Assembly (NCBI RefSeq): GCF_003957515.1
Contig: NZ_RQXW01000007.1
Coordinates: 124,001 to 188,000, forward strand
Direction: 5' to 3'
Length of the DNA stretch: 64,000 nt
From: Amphritea opalescens
Lineage (GTDB): Bacteria; Pseudomonadota; Gammaproteobacteria; Pseudomonadales; Balneatricaceae
Shown here: in pieces, positions 45,277-53,326 of the stretch
Position numbering within the stretch: position 1 is the first letter of the stretch
Layout of the letters: each line of letters opens with the position of its first letter
The notes under the pieces: generated by a model
The model's input: the letters and a program-made list of their open reading frames with translations, nothing else
What the model was told of the DNA's origin: nothing
Database searches by the model: none
Made by a program: the position numbers and the translations under genes

Positions 45277-46104
45277 ATGAAATACGATAAGTACTCACTG
45301 GGTCGGGCTTTACGACCTTTTTCTTTTTCGGTGGCGTTGATTACCTGTTTAGTGGGTATCCTGAGTGCGGCCGATCAGTCGGGGTTTAGCTACCCGGTGG
45401 CTTCGCTGATTTTACTGGGAGCATTGCTGTTGCAAGCCTCGGTGAATCTCATTAATGATCATGCCGATCTGCACTACCTGACGGATACCGTGGCTCGGGC
45501 CAAGATTATACGTAATTTTAGGCTGGGGTTGGGCTGTCTGCTGCTGTCGGCGGCGGTGGGTATCTATCTGATCAGCTATGCGGGGTTGGGCCTGTTAGCA
45601 TTGCTCTTGGTTGGCTTGGCGGGGGCGCTGGGCTATACCGTCGAGCCGATTAACTTCAAGCGCAGAGGACTAGCCGTCGTGCTGGTGTTTTGGTTGATGG
45701 GCGTGCTGATGGTGTGCGGCAGTTACTATATTCTTGCCGGTGAGATCAATTGGTTGATCTTCTGGCGCTCGGTGCCGGTGAGCCTGATTAGTTCATTGTT
45801 ATTACTGGCCAACGAAATCCGTGATGTCACCAGTGATCGGGACGAGGGGATTCACACCTTAACCGTGAGGCTAGGGCTGCGCCGTGCACGCATGTTGTAT
45901 CTAATGTTGTTGGCCAGTGTAGTTGTTATTGCCGGAGTGCTCTTGAGCCTTGGGGTTATCTCGGGTTTCTGGTGGTTGGCGAGCCTACCGATGATCGCTT
46001 GGTTATACAAACAGCAACAAGATGAACGTGGACGGGCATCGTTACCGCCAGCCAGTGGCCGATTCTTTATGCTGTTTGGGTTGTTGTATTGCCTGAGTCT
46101 GTAG
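45277..46104 (+). CDS. UbiA/MenA-family prenyltransferase
   Basis: Polytopic membrane protein of 275 residues (about eight spans). UbiA-superfamily enzymes attach prenyl chains to aromatic acceptors. The two Asp-rich Mg-diphosphate motifs are visible: NLINDHAD (about residues 62-69) and NEIRDVTSDRDEGIHT (about 185-200). The second motif with EIRD and R..GIHTL is closer to MenA (1,4-dihydroxy-2-naphthoate prenyltransferase) than to UbiA or CyoE. No menaquinone genes adjoin it, so the acceptor is uncertain. The ATG at 45277 is preferred to a TTG nine bases earlier. Confidence 0.8.
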   Translation: MKYDKYSLGRALRPFSFSVALITCLVGILSAADQSGFSYPVASLILLGALLLQASVNLINDHADLHYLTDTVARAKIIRNFRLGLGCLLLSAAVGIYLISYAGLGLLALLLVGLAGALGYTVEPINFKRRGLAVVLVFWLMGVLMVCGSYYILAGEINWLIFWRSVPVSLISSLLLLANEIRDVTSDRDEGIHTLTVRLGLRRARMLYLMLLASVVVIAGVLLSLGVISGFWWLASLPMIAWLYKQQQDERGRASLPPASGRFFMLFGLLYCLSL

Positions 46105-46390
46105 CTGAGTCAATGGTGTGATGCGGGCTATTCGTCCTGCTTGTTTTTGGGGTAGGGCTTAATACTAAGGCCGAGCACCGCCTGTGGATTAAATTAGTGT
46201 ATAATTTCGCAGCAACTTTATAGCGCGGTGTAGAAACTTACCAGCGGCGTGCACAGTTTTACCGAACGATAGATAGAACAACGAATAAAGAGCTTATGTT
46301 GCGTGTTATCTCATAAGCTTTATCAACAGGGTTAAGGGTTACGCAGATAACCCTCGGCCAAGACAAGAGCCTGAAATTGCGGAGTCAATA

Positions 46391-47896
46391 ATGAGCGTAA
46401 TTCGCCAAGACGATTTCATCAGTAGCATTGCAGATTCGCTGCAGTTTATCTCCTACTACCACCCGATCGATTTTATTCAGGGCGTGCATGAAGCCTACCT
46501 GAAAGAGCAGAACCCAGCGGCGAAAGACGCGATGGCTCAGATCTTGATCAACTCGCGTATGTGTGCCGAAGGCAAGCGTCCGATCTGTCAGGATACCGGT
46601 ATTGTGACCGTCTTTCTGAAAGTCGGTATGAACGTGACCTGGGACGCTCAGATGAACGTGACCGATATGGTTAACGAAGGTGTTCGTCGGGCGTATACCA
46701 ACCCCGACAACGTGCTGCGTGCGTCTATTCTGGCAGACCCTGCCGGTAAGCGTCAGAACACAAAAGATAATACTCCCGCTGTGATTCACTACGAAATCGT
46801 TGAAGGCGATGAAGTCGAAGTGCATGTGGCTGCGAAAGGTGGCGGCTCTGAAAACAAATCTAAGATGGCGATGTTGAATCCATCTGACAGCATTGTTGAT
46901 TGGATCGTGAAAACGGTACCCACCATGGGAGCTGGCTGGTGTCCGCCGGGCATGCTGGGTATCGGTATTGGTGGTACGGCTGAAAAAGCCGCTGTGATGG
47001 CGAAAGAGTCTCTGATGGACCCGATCGATATCCATGAGCTGCGTGAACGCGGTCCACAAAACCGAGTTGAAGAGCTGCGTCTGGAGATTATGGATGCGGT
47101 TAACGGCTTGGGTATCGGTGCACAGGGGCTTGGCGGTCTGACCACCGTGCTGGATGTGAAGATCATGGATTATCCAACCCATGCGGCATCATTGCCGGTG
47201 TGCATGATTCCGAACTGTGCGGCAACCCGTCATACTCACTTTACCCTGAACGGTAGTGGTCCGGCTGTGCTGACACCACCGAGCCTTGATGAATGGCCAG
47301 AAGTGACCTTCGAGGTGGGATCCAATACCCGTCGCGTCGATCTGGATACCATCACGCCAGAAGATGTGCTGAGCTGGGAACCCGGTGAAACGGTACTACT
47401 CAACGGTAAAATGTTGACCGGTCGTGATGCGGCGCATAAACGTATGGTTGAGATGCTGAATAACGGTGAAACCCTGCCGGTTGACCTGAAAGGTCGCTTT
47501 ATCTATTACGTTGGGCCGGTTGATCCAGTACGCGATGAAATTGTTGGGCCTGCAGGTCCAACCACAGCAACCCGTATGGATAAGTTCACCCGTCAGATTA
47601 TCGAAAGTACTGGTTTGTTGGGTATGATTGGTAAATCAGAACGTGGTCCGGTGGCGATTGATGCGATCCGTGATAACAAAGCGGTGTATCTGATGGCCGT
47701 AGGCGGTGCTGCTTACTTGGTGTCTAAGGCGATCACTAGCTCTAAGGTTCTGGCTTTCCCCGAAATGGGCATGGAAGCGATCTATGAGTTCGAAGTGAAG
47801 GATATGCCGGTTACCGTGGCTGTTGATAGTAATGGTATCTCGGTGCATAACACAGGCCCAGCGAAGTGGAAGAAGATCATTGCTGAGCAGGTCTAA
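46391..47896 (+). CDS. fumA: Class I fumarate hydratase (iron-sulfur, FumA/B type)
   Basis: Fumarate to malate in the TCA cycle, oxygen-sensitive [4Fe-4S] enzyme. In 501 residues, C66 (RPICQDTG), C184 (AGWCPPG) and C276 (IPNCAATRHTHF) have almost the same spacing as the E. coli FumA cluster ligands. GGGSENKSKMAMLNPSD (150-166) is the family signature, and the C-terminal beta domain contains GPTTATRMDKFT and GKSERGP. The single-chain form, not split alpha/beta, is typical of gammaproteobacteria. The ribosome site is GCGGAG. A TATAAT at about 46200 suggests a promoter with a long leader. Confidence 0.95.
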   Translation: MSVIRQDDFISSIADSLQFISYYHPIDFIQGVHEAYLKEQNPAAKDAMAQILINSRMCAEGKRPICQDTGIVTVFLKVGMNVTWDAQMNVTDMVNEGVRRAYTNPDNVLRASILADPAGKRQNTKDNTPAVIHYEIVEGDEVEVHVAAKGGGSENKSKMAMLNPSDSIVDWIVKTVPTMGAGWCPPGMLGIGIGGTAEKAAVMAKESLMDPIDIHELRERGPQNRVEELRLEIMDAVNGLGIGAQGLGGLTTVLDVKIMDYPTHAASLPVCMIPNCAATRHTHFTLNGSGPAVLTPPSLDEWPEVTFEVGSNTRRVDLDTITPEDVLSWEPGETVLLNGKMLTGRDAAHKRMVEMLNNGETLPVDLKGRFIYYVGPVDPVRDEIVGPAGPTTATRMDKFTRQIIESTGLLGMIGKSERGPVAIDAIRDNKAVYLMAVGGAAYLVSKAITSSKVLAFPEMGMEAIYEFEVKDMPVTVAVDSNGISVHNTGPAKWKKIIAEQV

Positions 47897-47913
47897 TCTT
47901 TAAGTTGCACTAT

Positions 47914-47941
47914 AAAACGCGGCCTTGGTCGCGTTTTTTTA
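47914..47941 (+). terminator. Terminator of fumA
   Basis: Stem AAAACGCG / CGCGTTTT with an eight-base loop and a run of seven T, directly after fumA. Confidence 0.85.
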
Positions 47942-48130
47942 TACCTGATAGAACCGTAGAACGGTCAACAGCTTTGTTGTTGGTTTTACTTATTTCAGAG
48001 ATACGACAACCATTCGGTCTCACCTGAGTTGAGCGCAGTATTGGTCAACGGCTTGATAATAAAATTGGTACGGCGATCGACGCGCCATAAGGGGTTCTGC
48101 CCTGTTTGACCGGCGATATGATCTTCATCA

Positions 48131-48160
48131 GTACAGCGGGAGTGATTCCCGCTGTTTTTT
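48131..48160 (+). terminator. Second plus-strand terminator in a gene-free stretch (possible small RNA end)
   Basis: Stem ACAGCGGGA / TCCCGCTGT with a four-base loop and six T. It lies 190 bases after the fumA terminator with no reading frame in between, and the T-run is on the plus strand, so it does not serve the minus-strand gene at 48189-48518. A short independent transcript ending here is possible. No clear promoter was seen. Confidence 0.7.
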
Positions 48161-48188
48161 CTATTCAGTTAGCCTTAGCCTAATTAAG

Positions 48189-48518
48189 TTAGGCGCATTT
48201 AGTGGCTTTGCTTAGACGGCTTTTGATCGCCATATAGCGCGGCATCGGACCGACGTCTTCGTACACTGGGTCGCCTTCCTCCATGCGGATGATTTTACTG
48301 CCAGCGCGGTACGGCATTTTTTCTTCGACATCCAGTAAAACGGTATGCAGTAACTCTGCAACCAGTTCCTCTTCTGATAGATGAAACAGCTCAGCTAAGG
48401 CCTGTACTTTCAGCTTGTCCTCTTCATTGATCGCAAAATGACAATCCACCAATTTGCGCTTCTCGGTTGACTGCTCTTCCAGTGTGTTCAGAAGATGGGC
48501 CACATGGTTATTGGGCAT
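48189..48518 (-). CDS. Conserved small protein of the family named 'type 1 pili tip component' in pseudomonads
   Basis: Cytoplasmic protein of 109 residues without signal peptide. The pattern (VDCHFAINEEDKLKVQALAELF, SEEELVAELLHTVLLDVEEKMPY, then GDPVYEDVGPMPRYMAI near the C-terminus) matches a small family that I recall being annotated 'type 1 pili tip component' or pilin-assembly protein in Pseudomonas. Nothing in it supports a pilus role; the first half resembles a ribbon-helix-helix arrangement (a strand, then helices with ALAELFHLS). An unknown regulator is as likely. AAGGGGAAC precedes the ATG. Confidence 0.65.
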   Translation of the reverse strand: MPNNHVAHLLNTLEEQSTEKRKLVDCHFAINEEDKLKVQALAELFHLSEEELVAELLHTVLLDVEEKMPYRAGSKIIRMEEGDPVYEDVGPMPRYMAIKSRLSKATKCA

Positions 48519-48683
48519 GGTCTTGTTCCCCTTTTTATACTGTCCTATGTAAGATAGTTGACAGAAATAGTTGGGTAAATGCTGAATTCAAAAAAATCAA
48601 CGTATTACCGACAGTTGGTTTTCATTACTATATAGCGGCATTATGACTTTAAACTGAATGTTTGAATTAATTGAGAGGGAAAA

Positions 48684-49127
48684 ATGGCTGAGATTCGGGT
48701 GGTAGTGGGTTCAACATACGGTAACGCGAGCCTGATAGCAGACGATTGTACCGATCAACTCAAGCGGCTCGGCCATCAGGCAACGCTATTGAGTAATCCG
48801 ACCTATGAGCAGGTGGCTCTAAACCCCGATGTGATTTTAATCTGCACGGCGACAATAGGGCAGGGTGAAGTGCCGGTTAACTTGCAGCCGCTCTATGATG
48901 ACTTAAGCAGCCGTCAGCCAGACTTTTCCGGCGTACGCTTTGGGTTGATCGCCTTGGGCGATAGCTCCTATGAAACCTTTGCTGAAGGCGGAAAACAGAT
49001 GAATGAGTTGATGCATGACTTAGGTGCCAAGCCTGTTGGTCAGCCTCTGTTTATCGATAGCTGCGAAACGCCGGACCCAGACGAGGCCGCGGCGCAGTGG
49101 ATCGATCAATGGTCCGTTAAACTGTAG
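48684..49127 (+). CDS. Flavodoxin domain protein (MioC-like)
   Basis: FMN-binding electron carrier of 147 residues. The phosphate-binding loop is GSTYGNA (8-14), followed by the second FMN loop ICTATIGQGEVP (about 53-64) and LIALGDSSYETFAEGGKQM (about 90-108), as in MioC and short flavodoxins. E. coli MioC supports biotin synthase in vitro; the partner here is unknown. GAGAGGGAAA precedes the ATG, and a terminator follows. Confidence 0.87.
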   Translation: MAEIRVVVGSTYGNASLIADDCTDQLKRLGHQATLLSNPTYEQVALNPDVILICTATIGQGEVPVNLQPLYDDLSSRQPDFSGVRFGLIALGDSSYETFAEGGKQMNELMHDLGAKPVGQPLFIDSCETPDPDEAAAQWIDQWSVKL

Positions 49128-49144
49128 CGCTTAACCCCATCATC

Positions 49145-49168
49145 GGCGGGCGTTAGTCCGCCTTTTTT
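49145..49168 (+). terminator. Terminator of the flavodoxin gene
   Basis: Short stem GGCGG / CCGCC followed by six T. It overlaps the last codons of the convergent phosphoethanolamine-transferase-like gene. Confidence 0.65.
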
Positions 49169-50802
49169 AAAGGCACATCACTTTTAATAGCTTGATCGTA
49201 GTTCCTGTCATAGACGATTCGCTCCCTTGGTTGATACTGACTTGAGAACAGATCTTTACGTTCATCAATAATATCGCTGTCTATCGACATTAAGCTAAGA
49301 GAGTAGTGGAAAAACTCATCCAACATCGCCGGTTGTGAGCGGTTGTCTTTGAGTGTTTCGATCTTTTTCGCATTGGTTTGTAGATATTGGTCTGAAAACC
49401 AAGTGATAAAGGGAATCTCTACCATGGCGGGCGTGATGCTGTTGGGACGATGGCCTTTAAAATCAATACTATTGAAGACCTCTTCGCCATGATCCGAAAT
49501 ATAGGTCAAGCTATAGAGCCCTGCGGATTCCTTCGCTTGATCCGACAGTTTTTCGATCGCCGTGTTGATGATCGTATCACTGAAAAGAATGGTGTTGTCA
49601 TAGCTGTTGATAACGCTTTTTTGTGAGGATGTCGGCTCTGAGGTATACGAGTAATAAGGCCCAGAACTGAAGTGCTTAAACTCGTCAGGATAGCGTTTGT
49701 CATATTTTAGGTGGCTACCCATCAGGTGGATAAAAATAACTTTCTTTTTGGCCGGTGATTGTAACGCCAAGCTTAATTTAGGCAGTACGAGGTTATCAAA
49801 CCGGTGGGTTTCGTTGCCGTAAAAGTCATTGCTAATGAATAGCGTTTTGTCCGCCATATTACCGATAACCGAGTATGTACCCCGTAGTGGCTGTTGATTT
49901 GAAATCCACCATGTCTCAAAGCCTGCGAGATTGGCAGCATCAATAATGCTCAACGATTCAGCAAATTTCGAAGGGTCTTCCCTGTCAGCACTCGTGAGGG
50001 TGATTCTCAAAGAGGGGAGGGTCTGTGCATAGTTTGAGAGAATGTTATCAAGGGCAATAAGGTCGTCCCTCTCATCTAATAACGGTGTTGTTTTAATCGG
50101 GTAGTCATAGAGCGACATATGCGTCCGAGTGGCAGACTCGCCAATGAAAAACACATAGGTCTGTTTATCATTTAAATCATTGGTTAACTGAATGTTGGTA
50201 TTAGCAACAAGCTCTTTTCGTTGCTCTATTTCAGTTTCAAGTGACTCTGTGCCTTTTAAATAACCAGGGTAAGCACCAACAATGCCGGGTAAGCGTTTGC
50301 CGTATTTATGTTGGACGGCTATACCGCTAATAATCAGATAAGCAAAAATAGTGAAAAAGACAATCGCCGTCGCCCTATAACGCTTCAGCTGAGAAAAGCC
50401 TCGAGGTTTAAAGTTGTAAAGAAGGTACAGGCTAATAGAGAGGTAGACCACAATGATCGCTAAGGCTTCAAAAGAGAAATAATCTTGTAAGAATTCAAGC
50501 GCTTCATTCGAGTTGGTCTGTGCTATCGCTTCGACAGAGGAGGTGGTGAATACGCCGTTGAATACCACCGCGTAAGCGATATCGATGGAACTGGCGATGG
50601 CTAGAAAGACCGCGGTAACGATGAAAGGCCAGCGTGTACGTGTAAGAAAAGCCAGCGACCAAAGCATGACCGCCCAACCGACACGGTTAATCAGTTCTCG
50701 CTCAATGTATTCAGAGTAATAAAATTCAATTAAAAACGGAAATATCAGTATAAATAGAAAGGTGGTTGCTGGGTGAGAGATGATTTTCTGACGAGTTAGC
50801 AT
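49153..50802 (-). CDS. Phosphoethanolamine transferase-like membrane enzyme (EptA/CptA superfamily)
   Basis: Inner-membrane alkaline-phosphatase-superfamily enzyme of 549 residues with about five N-terminal spans (to about residue 160) and a periplasmic catalytic domain. Zinc-site candidates are E222 in FIGESATRTHMSLYDYP, T261 (likely nucleophile, in NYAQTLPSL, 39 residues later as in EptA), D437-H438 in YISDHGEE, plus H364 (MGSH) and H451 (FKGHRP). Such enzymes add phosphoethanolamine to lipid A or core heptose; the GES..R..MSLY.Y motif is more CptA-like. Modification of the lipopolysaccharide core or another envelope glycan is the best guess. It is not beside lipopolysaccharide genes. Confidence 0.83.
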   Translation of the reverse strand: MLTRQKIISHPATTFLFILIFPFLIEFYYSEYIERELINRVGWAVMLWSLAFLTRTRWPFIVTAVFLAIASSIDIAYAVVFNGVFTTSSVEAIAQTNSNEALEFLQDYFSFEALAIIVVYLSISLYLLYNFKPRGFSQLKRYRATAIVFFTIFAYLIISGIAVQHKYGKRLPGIVGAYPGYLKGTESLETEIEQRKELVANTNIQLTNDLNDKQTYVFFIGESATRTHMSLYDYPIKTTPLLDERDDLIALDNILSNYAQTLPSLRITLTSADREDPSKFAESLSIIDAANLAGFETWWISNQQPLRGTYSVIGNMADKTLFISNDFYGNETHRFDNLVLPKLSLALQSPAKKKVIFIHLMGSHLKYDKRYPDEFKHFSSGPYYSYTSEPTSSQKSVINSYDNTILFSDTIINTAIEKLSDQAKESAGLYSLTYISDHGEEVFNSIDFKGHRPNSITPAMVEIPFITWFSDQYLQTNAKKIETLKDNRSQPAMLDEFFHYSLSLMSIDSDIIDERKDLFSSQYQPRERIVYDRNYDQAIKSDVPLKKAD

Positions 50803-51036
50803 ATATATGTCTGAAATAACCGTAAGTGATGTATAGAGTTAAATAAATTAACGCTATGTGGGTAGAGCCGCGATTTTAGCGGTGCGGTGGTTATATTTCA
50901 ATATAATTACAGAGCTACGATGGTGAGAATAAGTGGCTCACCCGTCAATAGTTAGTGTCAGCAGGACTGAAATGAGGTTAAACCCGAGCGTCGGTGGAGG
51001 TTAAAGCGGGGCAATGTTATAGGGTTTGAGAGTAAA

Positions 51037-51066
51037 CGGGCCAGTCGCGAATTCGCGATCAGCCCT
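51037..51066. repeat. Interrupted palindrome downstream of nfsA
   Basis: A perfect 14-base palindrome TCGCGAATTCGCGA (51045-51058) flanked by further pairing GGGC / GCCC. It lies about 30 bases beyond the nfsA stop and lacks a clear T-run; it could be a terminator stem or a protein-binding site. The surrounding gap 50803-51093 holds no gene. Confidence 0.5.
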
Positions 51067-51093
51067 GTTAAAGTCGGCAATTCTCAGCCTGAT

Positions 51094-51831
51094 TTATTTA
51101 AGTAAAAAGCCTTTCTCTTTCAAAAAGTTGAGCATGTGTGGCCGGGCTTCTTTAATCATCATGCCGGACATCTGTTCGCTCCAAGTCATCTCTTTATTGC
51201 CGCCGGTACGGGTTTGGTAATATTCGCGGACGGATTTGTCATATTCGGCGATTGTTTCTTTATTTCCATTGTCGTTATAGCTATCTTGCTTCAGCACCAC
51301 GTCGACGGGGAGGCGGGGTTTTACTTCAGGGTTTTGATCTGGATAACCGAGACACAGACCGAAAACGGGATAGACCAATTCAGGTAGGTCGAGTAACTCT
51401 GATACCCGTGCGATCTGATTACGAATGCCGCCGATATAAGCAACGCCCATTCCTAACGATTCTGCTGCAATAGAAACGTTCTGTGCGAACAGGGCAACAT
51501 CGACGGTGGCGGTAATAAACTGCTCGGTGAAGCCTGCGTTGATCTCGGCATCATTCATCTCACAGGCCAGTTTAAGGCGCTGCATATCGGCACAGAAGAC
51601 TAAGAAAGCCGGAGCTTCGCCGACATATACCTGACCGCCGGAACACTCGACGAGCTGGCTGCGCGTATCTTTATCATTGACCTGAATAACGGTACAGGCC
51701 TGAATGAAACTGGAAGTGGCCGCGGCTTGTCCCGCCTGAACCAGTGTATTCAGCGTTTCTTGGGGAATCGGCTGGTCGGTAAATTTACGGATTGATCGGT
51801 GGCTGTTCAATAGTTCAATAACGGCGTTCAT
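51094..51831 (-). CDS. nfsA: NfsA-type NADPH nitroreductase/flavin reductase
   Basis: FMN-dependent oxygen-insensitive NADPH nitroreductase family, 245 residues. Features: SHRSIRKFTDQPIP (FMN phosphate-binding arginines, about 9-22), AGQAAATSSFIQACTVIQV, EAPAFLVFCAD, GMGVAYIGGIRNQ (127-139) and a C-terminal RLPVDVVLKQDSYN region with the Lys/Arg NADPH site typical of NfsA. It reduces quinones, nitroaromatics or other electrophiles. Last gene of a four-gene unit, three bases after the AlkB-like gene. Confidence 0.88.
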   Translation of the reverse strand: MNAVIELLNSHRSIRKFTDQPIPQETLNTLVQAGQAAATSSFIQACTVIQVNDKDTRSQLVECSGGQVYVGEAPAFLVFCADMQRLKLACEMNDAEINAGFTEQFITATVDVALFAQNVSIAAESLGMGVAYIGGIRNQIARVSELLDLPELVYPVFGLCLGYPDQNPEVKPRLPVDVVLKQDSYNDNGNKETIAEYDKSVREYYQTRTGGNKEMTWSEQMSGMMIKEARPHMLNFLKEKGFLLK

Positions 51832-51834
51832 CGG

Positions 51835-52434
51835 TTATTCCATCTGAATATCGGGGTTGAGGGTATGCCGGAAGGTGAGGTTGATGCGTCCTTCTAGCGG
51901 CCGACTGGTTTTTGGCACACTGTGATGCCAGTAATGTTGTAACTGGCCTGACATTATCAGCAGAGAACCGCTGTTGAGCAAGTGTTCTTGTCGCGCAATG
52001 CTGTTGTCGTAGCGGTGACGCAGCAAAAAACGACGGGACTGCCCCAAACTGAGAGAGGCAATCACTGGATTTTTACCGAGTTCAGGCTCGTCATCGCTAT
52101 GCCAGCCCATACTGTCTTGTCCGTTACGATAATAGTTGATCAGCACGGTGTTGAAAGACTGCTGGCTAAGGGCTTCGATACGGCGGCGTAGGTTGTTAAT
52201 CAGGGGGTGCCAGGGTTCTGTTTGCAGGGCTAATCCTGAATAACGGTAGTGTATGCCGGGATCGCCCTGAAAACATTGTAACCGTGGAATGCTGACTTGT
52301 CGGCCAAACATACGGATCTGAGGTTGTTGCCAGCAGAGTTCATCGAGCAGGGTTTGATACAGTCGTTGAGCGGCTGGTGGGTCGATAAAGTGCGGCTCTA
52401 GTGATAGCTCACCTTGAGATATCGGCGCGTTCAT
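51835..52434 (-). CDS. alkB: AlkB-like Fe(II)/2-oxoglutarate dioxygenase
   Basis: Oxidative demethylase of 199 residues in the AlkB family (closest in layout to human ALKBH2/3-type proteins of bacteria). Iron ligands are H112 and D114 (GWHSDDEPELG) and H171 (HHSVPKT); 2-oxoglutarate-binding arginines R183 and R189 are in GRINLTFR. LINYYRNGQDSMGWHSDDE is strongly characteristic. It repairs N1-methyladenine/N3-methylcytosine type lesions in DNA or RNA. No Ada regulator is adjacent; instead it follows two nucleotide-metabolism genes closely. Confidence 0.9.
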   Translation of the reverse strand: MNAPISQGELSLEPHFIDPPAAQRLYQTLLDELCWQQPQIRMFGRQVSIPRLQCFQGDPGIHYRYSGLALQTEPWHPLINNLRRRIEALSQQSFNTVLINYYRNGQDSMGWHSDDEPELGKNPVIASLSLGQSRRFLLRHRYDNSIARQEHLLNSGSLLIMSGQLQHYWHHSVPKTSRPLEGRINLTFRHTLNPDIQME

Positions 52435-52441
52435 GTCCCCG

Positions 52442-53326
52442 TCATTCCTCTAAGAGTTCTCGGGTGGCACTGGCTATCGCCTGAGCGATCGCAATCTGAT
52501 TGCTCGGGTGAGGGATGGTATTGCAGGAAACCACATCGGCCACCGCGTTAAGTTGAGAATATGCATCCGCGGCAAATATCCCGTGAACGGCAATGCAGGT
52601 GGTGCGTGGCATCGCTGCATTTTGCAGGTGGATGATGGTTTCTTGCATGGTGCGGCCACTGGAAATGATGTCATCGACTAAGACGGGTGTATGTTGGCGC
52701 CAGCGTTCGACTTCCGGCAGCGTCACTTCGACATCATAATCCCCACGGCGAATTTTATGTAATACCTGAAACGGTGCATCGGCTAGTTCGGCGACACGGG
52801 AAACCCATTGTTCGCTTTCGCTGTCGGGGCCGATGAGTAAAGGCTTAGGTATATGGTTTTTGATCCAGTCCGCAATTAAGGGCGCTGCATGCACCACTCG
52901 GGAAGGAATGCTGTATATCTCGTCCAGTGAGTGATAACGGTGTAAGTGGGGGTCTACGGTCACGAGGAAATCGAGTGATGCCGAGATCAGTGTGGCAAAG
53001 GGGCGGGAGCTGACACACTCGCCGGGGTTAAACTGTTTGTCTTGACGCATATAGGCTAAGTAGGGGGTGATTAAGCCGATTTTGTTTGCGCCCATCTGCC
53101 GTAATGTATCGCTAAGAAGAAGTAAACGGAGAATTTTATTATCCGGCTGGTAAAGATTACAAAAAATCACCACGTTATGGTGTTGGCAATCGGTGAGCAC
53201 CCGCAGGTAACTTTCATCATCAGGAAAACGGCGTAGTTCTATTTCGCCCTGTTGCGCATTTAGTGCTTGGCAAAGTTGGCCGGCCAGTACCTGATCGGAT
53301 TCAAGATTAATCAGAATGGTTTTCAA
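52442..53326 (-). CDS. Ribose-phosphate pyrophosphokinase (PRPP synthetase) paralogue
   Basis: PRPP synthetase-like protein of 294 residues, shorter than the usual 315. ATP/ribose-phosphate regions remain: DESYLRV, YLAYMRQDKQFNPGE (catalytic flexible loop), TVDPHLHRY (metal histidines) and the PRPP-binding loop PVLVDDIISSGRTM (about 215-228). It diverges from housekeeping Prs and is probably a second copy with a special role. Its start lies inside the end of the phosphorylase-like gene (20-base overlap), which points to a joint function in handling phosphorylated ribose. One idea is that it acts on, or competes for, ribose-1,5-bisphosphate released by the partner; this is inference. Confidence 0.85.
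   Translation of the reverse strand: MKTILINLESDQVLAGQLCQALNAQQGEIELRRFPDDESYLRVLTDCQHHNVVIFCNLYQPDNKILRLLLLSDTLRQMGANKIGLITPYLAYMRQDKQFNPGECVSSRPFATLISASLDFLVTVDPHLHRYHSLDEIYSIPSRVVHAAPLIADWIKNHIPKPLLIGPDSESEQWVSRVAELADAPFQVLHKIRRGDYDVEVTLPEVERWRQHTPVLVDDIISSGRTMQETIIHLQNAAMPRTTCIAVHGIFAADAYSQLNAVADVVSCNTIPHPSNQIAIAQAIASATRELLEE

Noticed and set aside
46385-47182. Antisense 265-codon frame across fumA
   Set aside because: The conserved class I fumarase occupies the plus strand; the antisense product is His/Asn-rich and unlike any protein.
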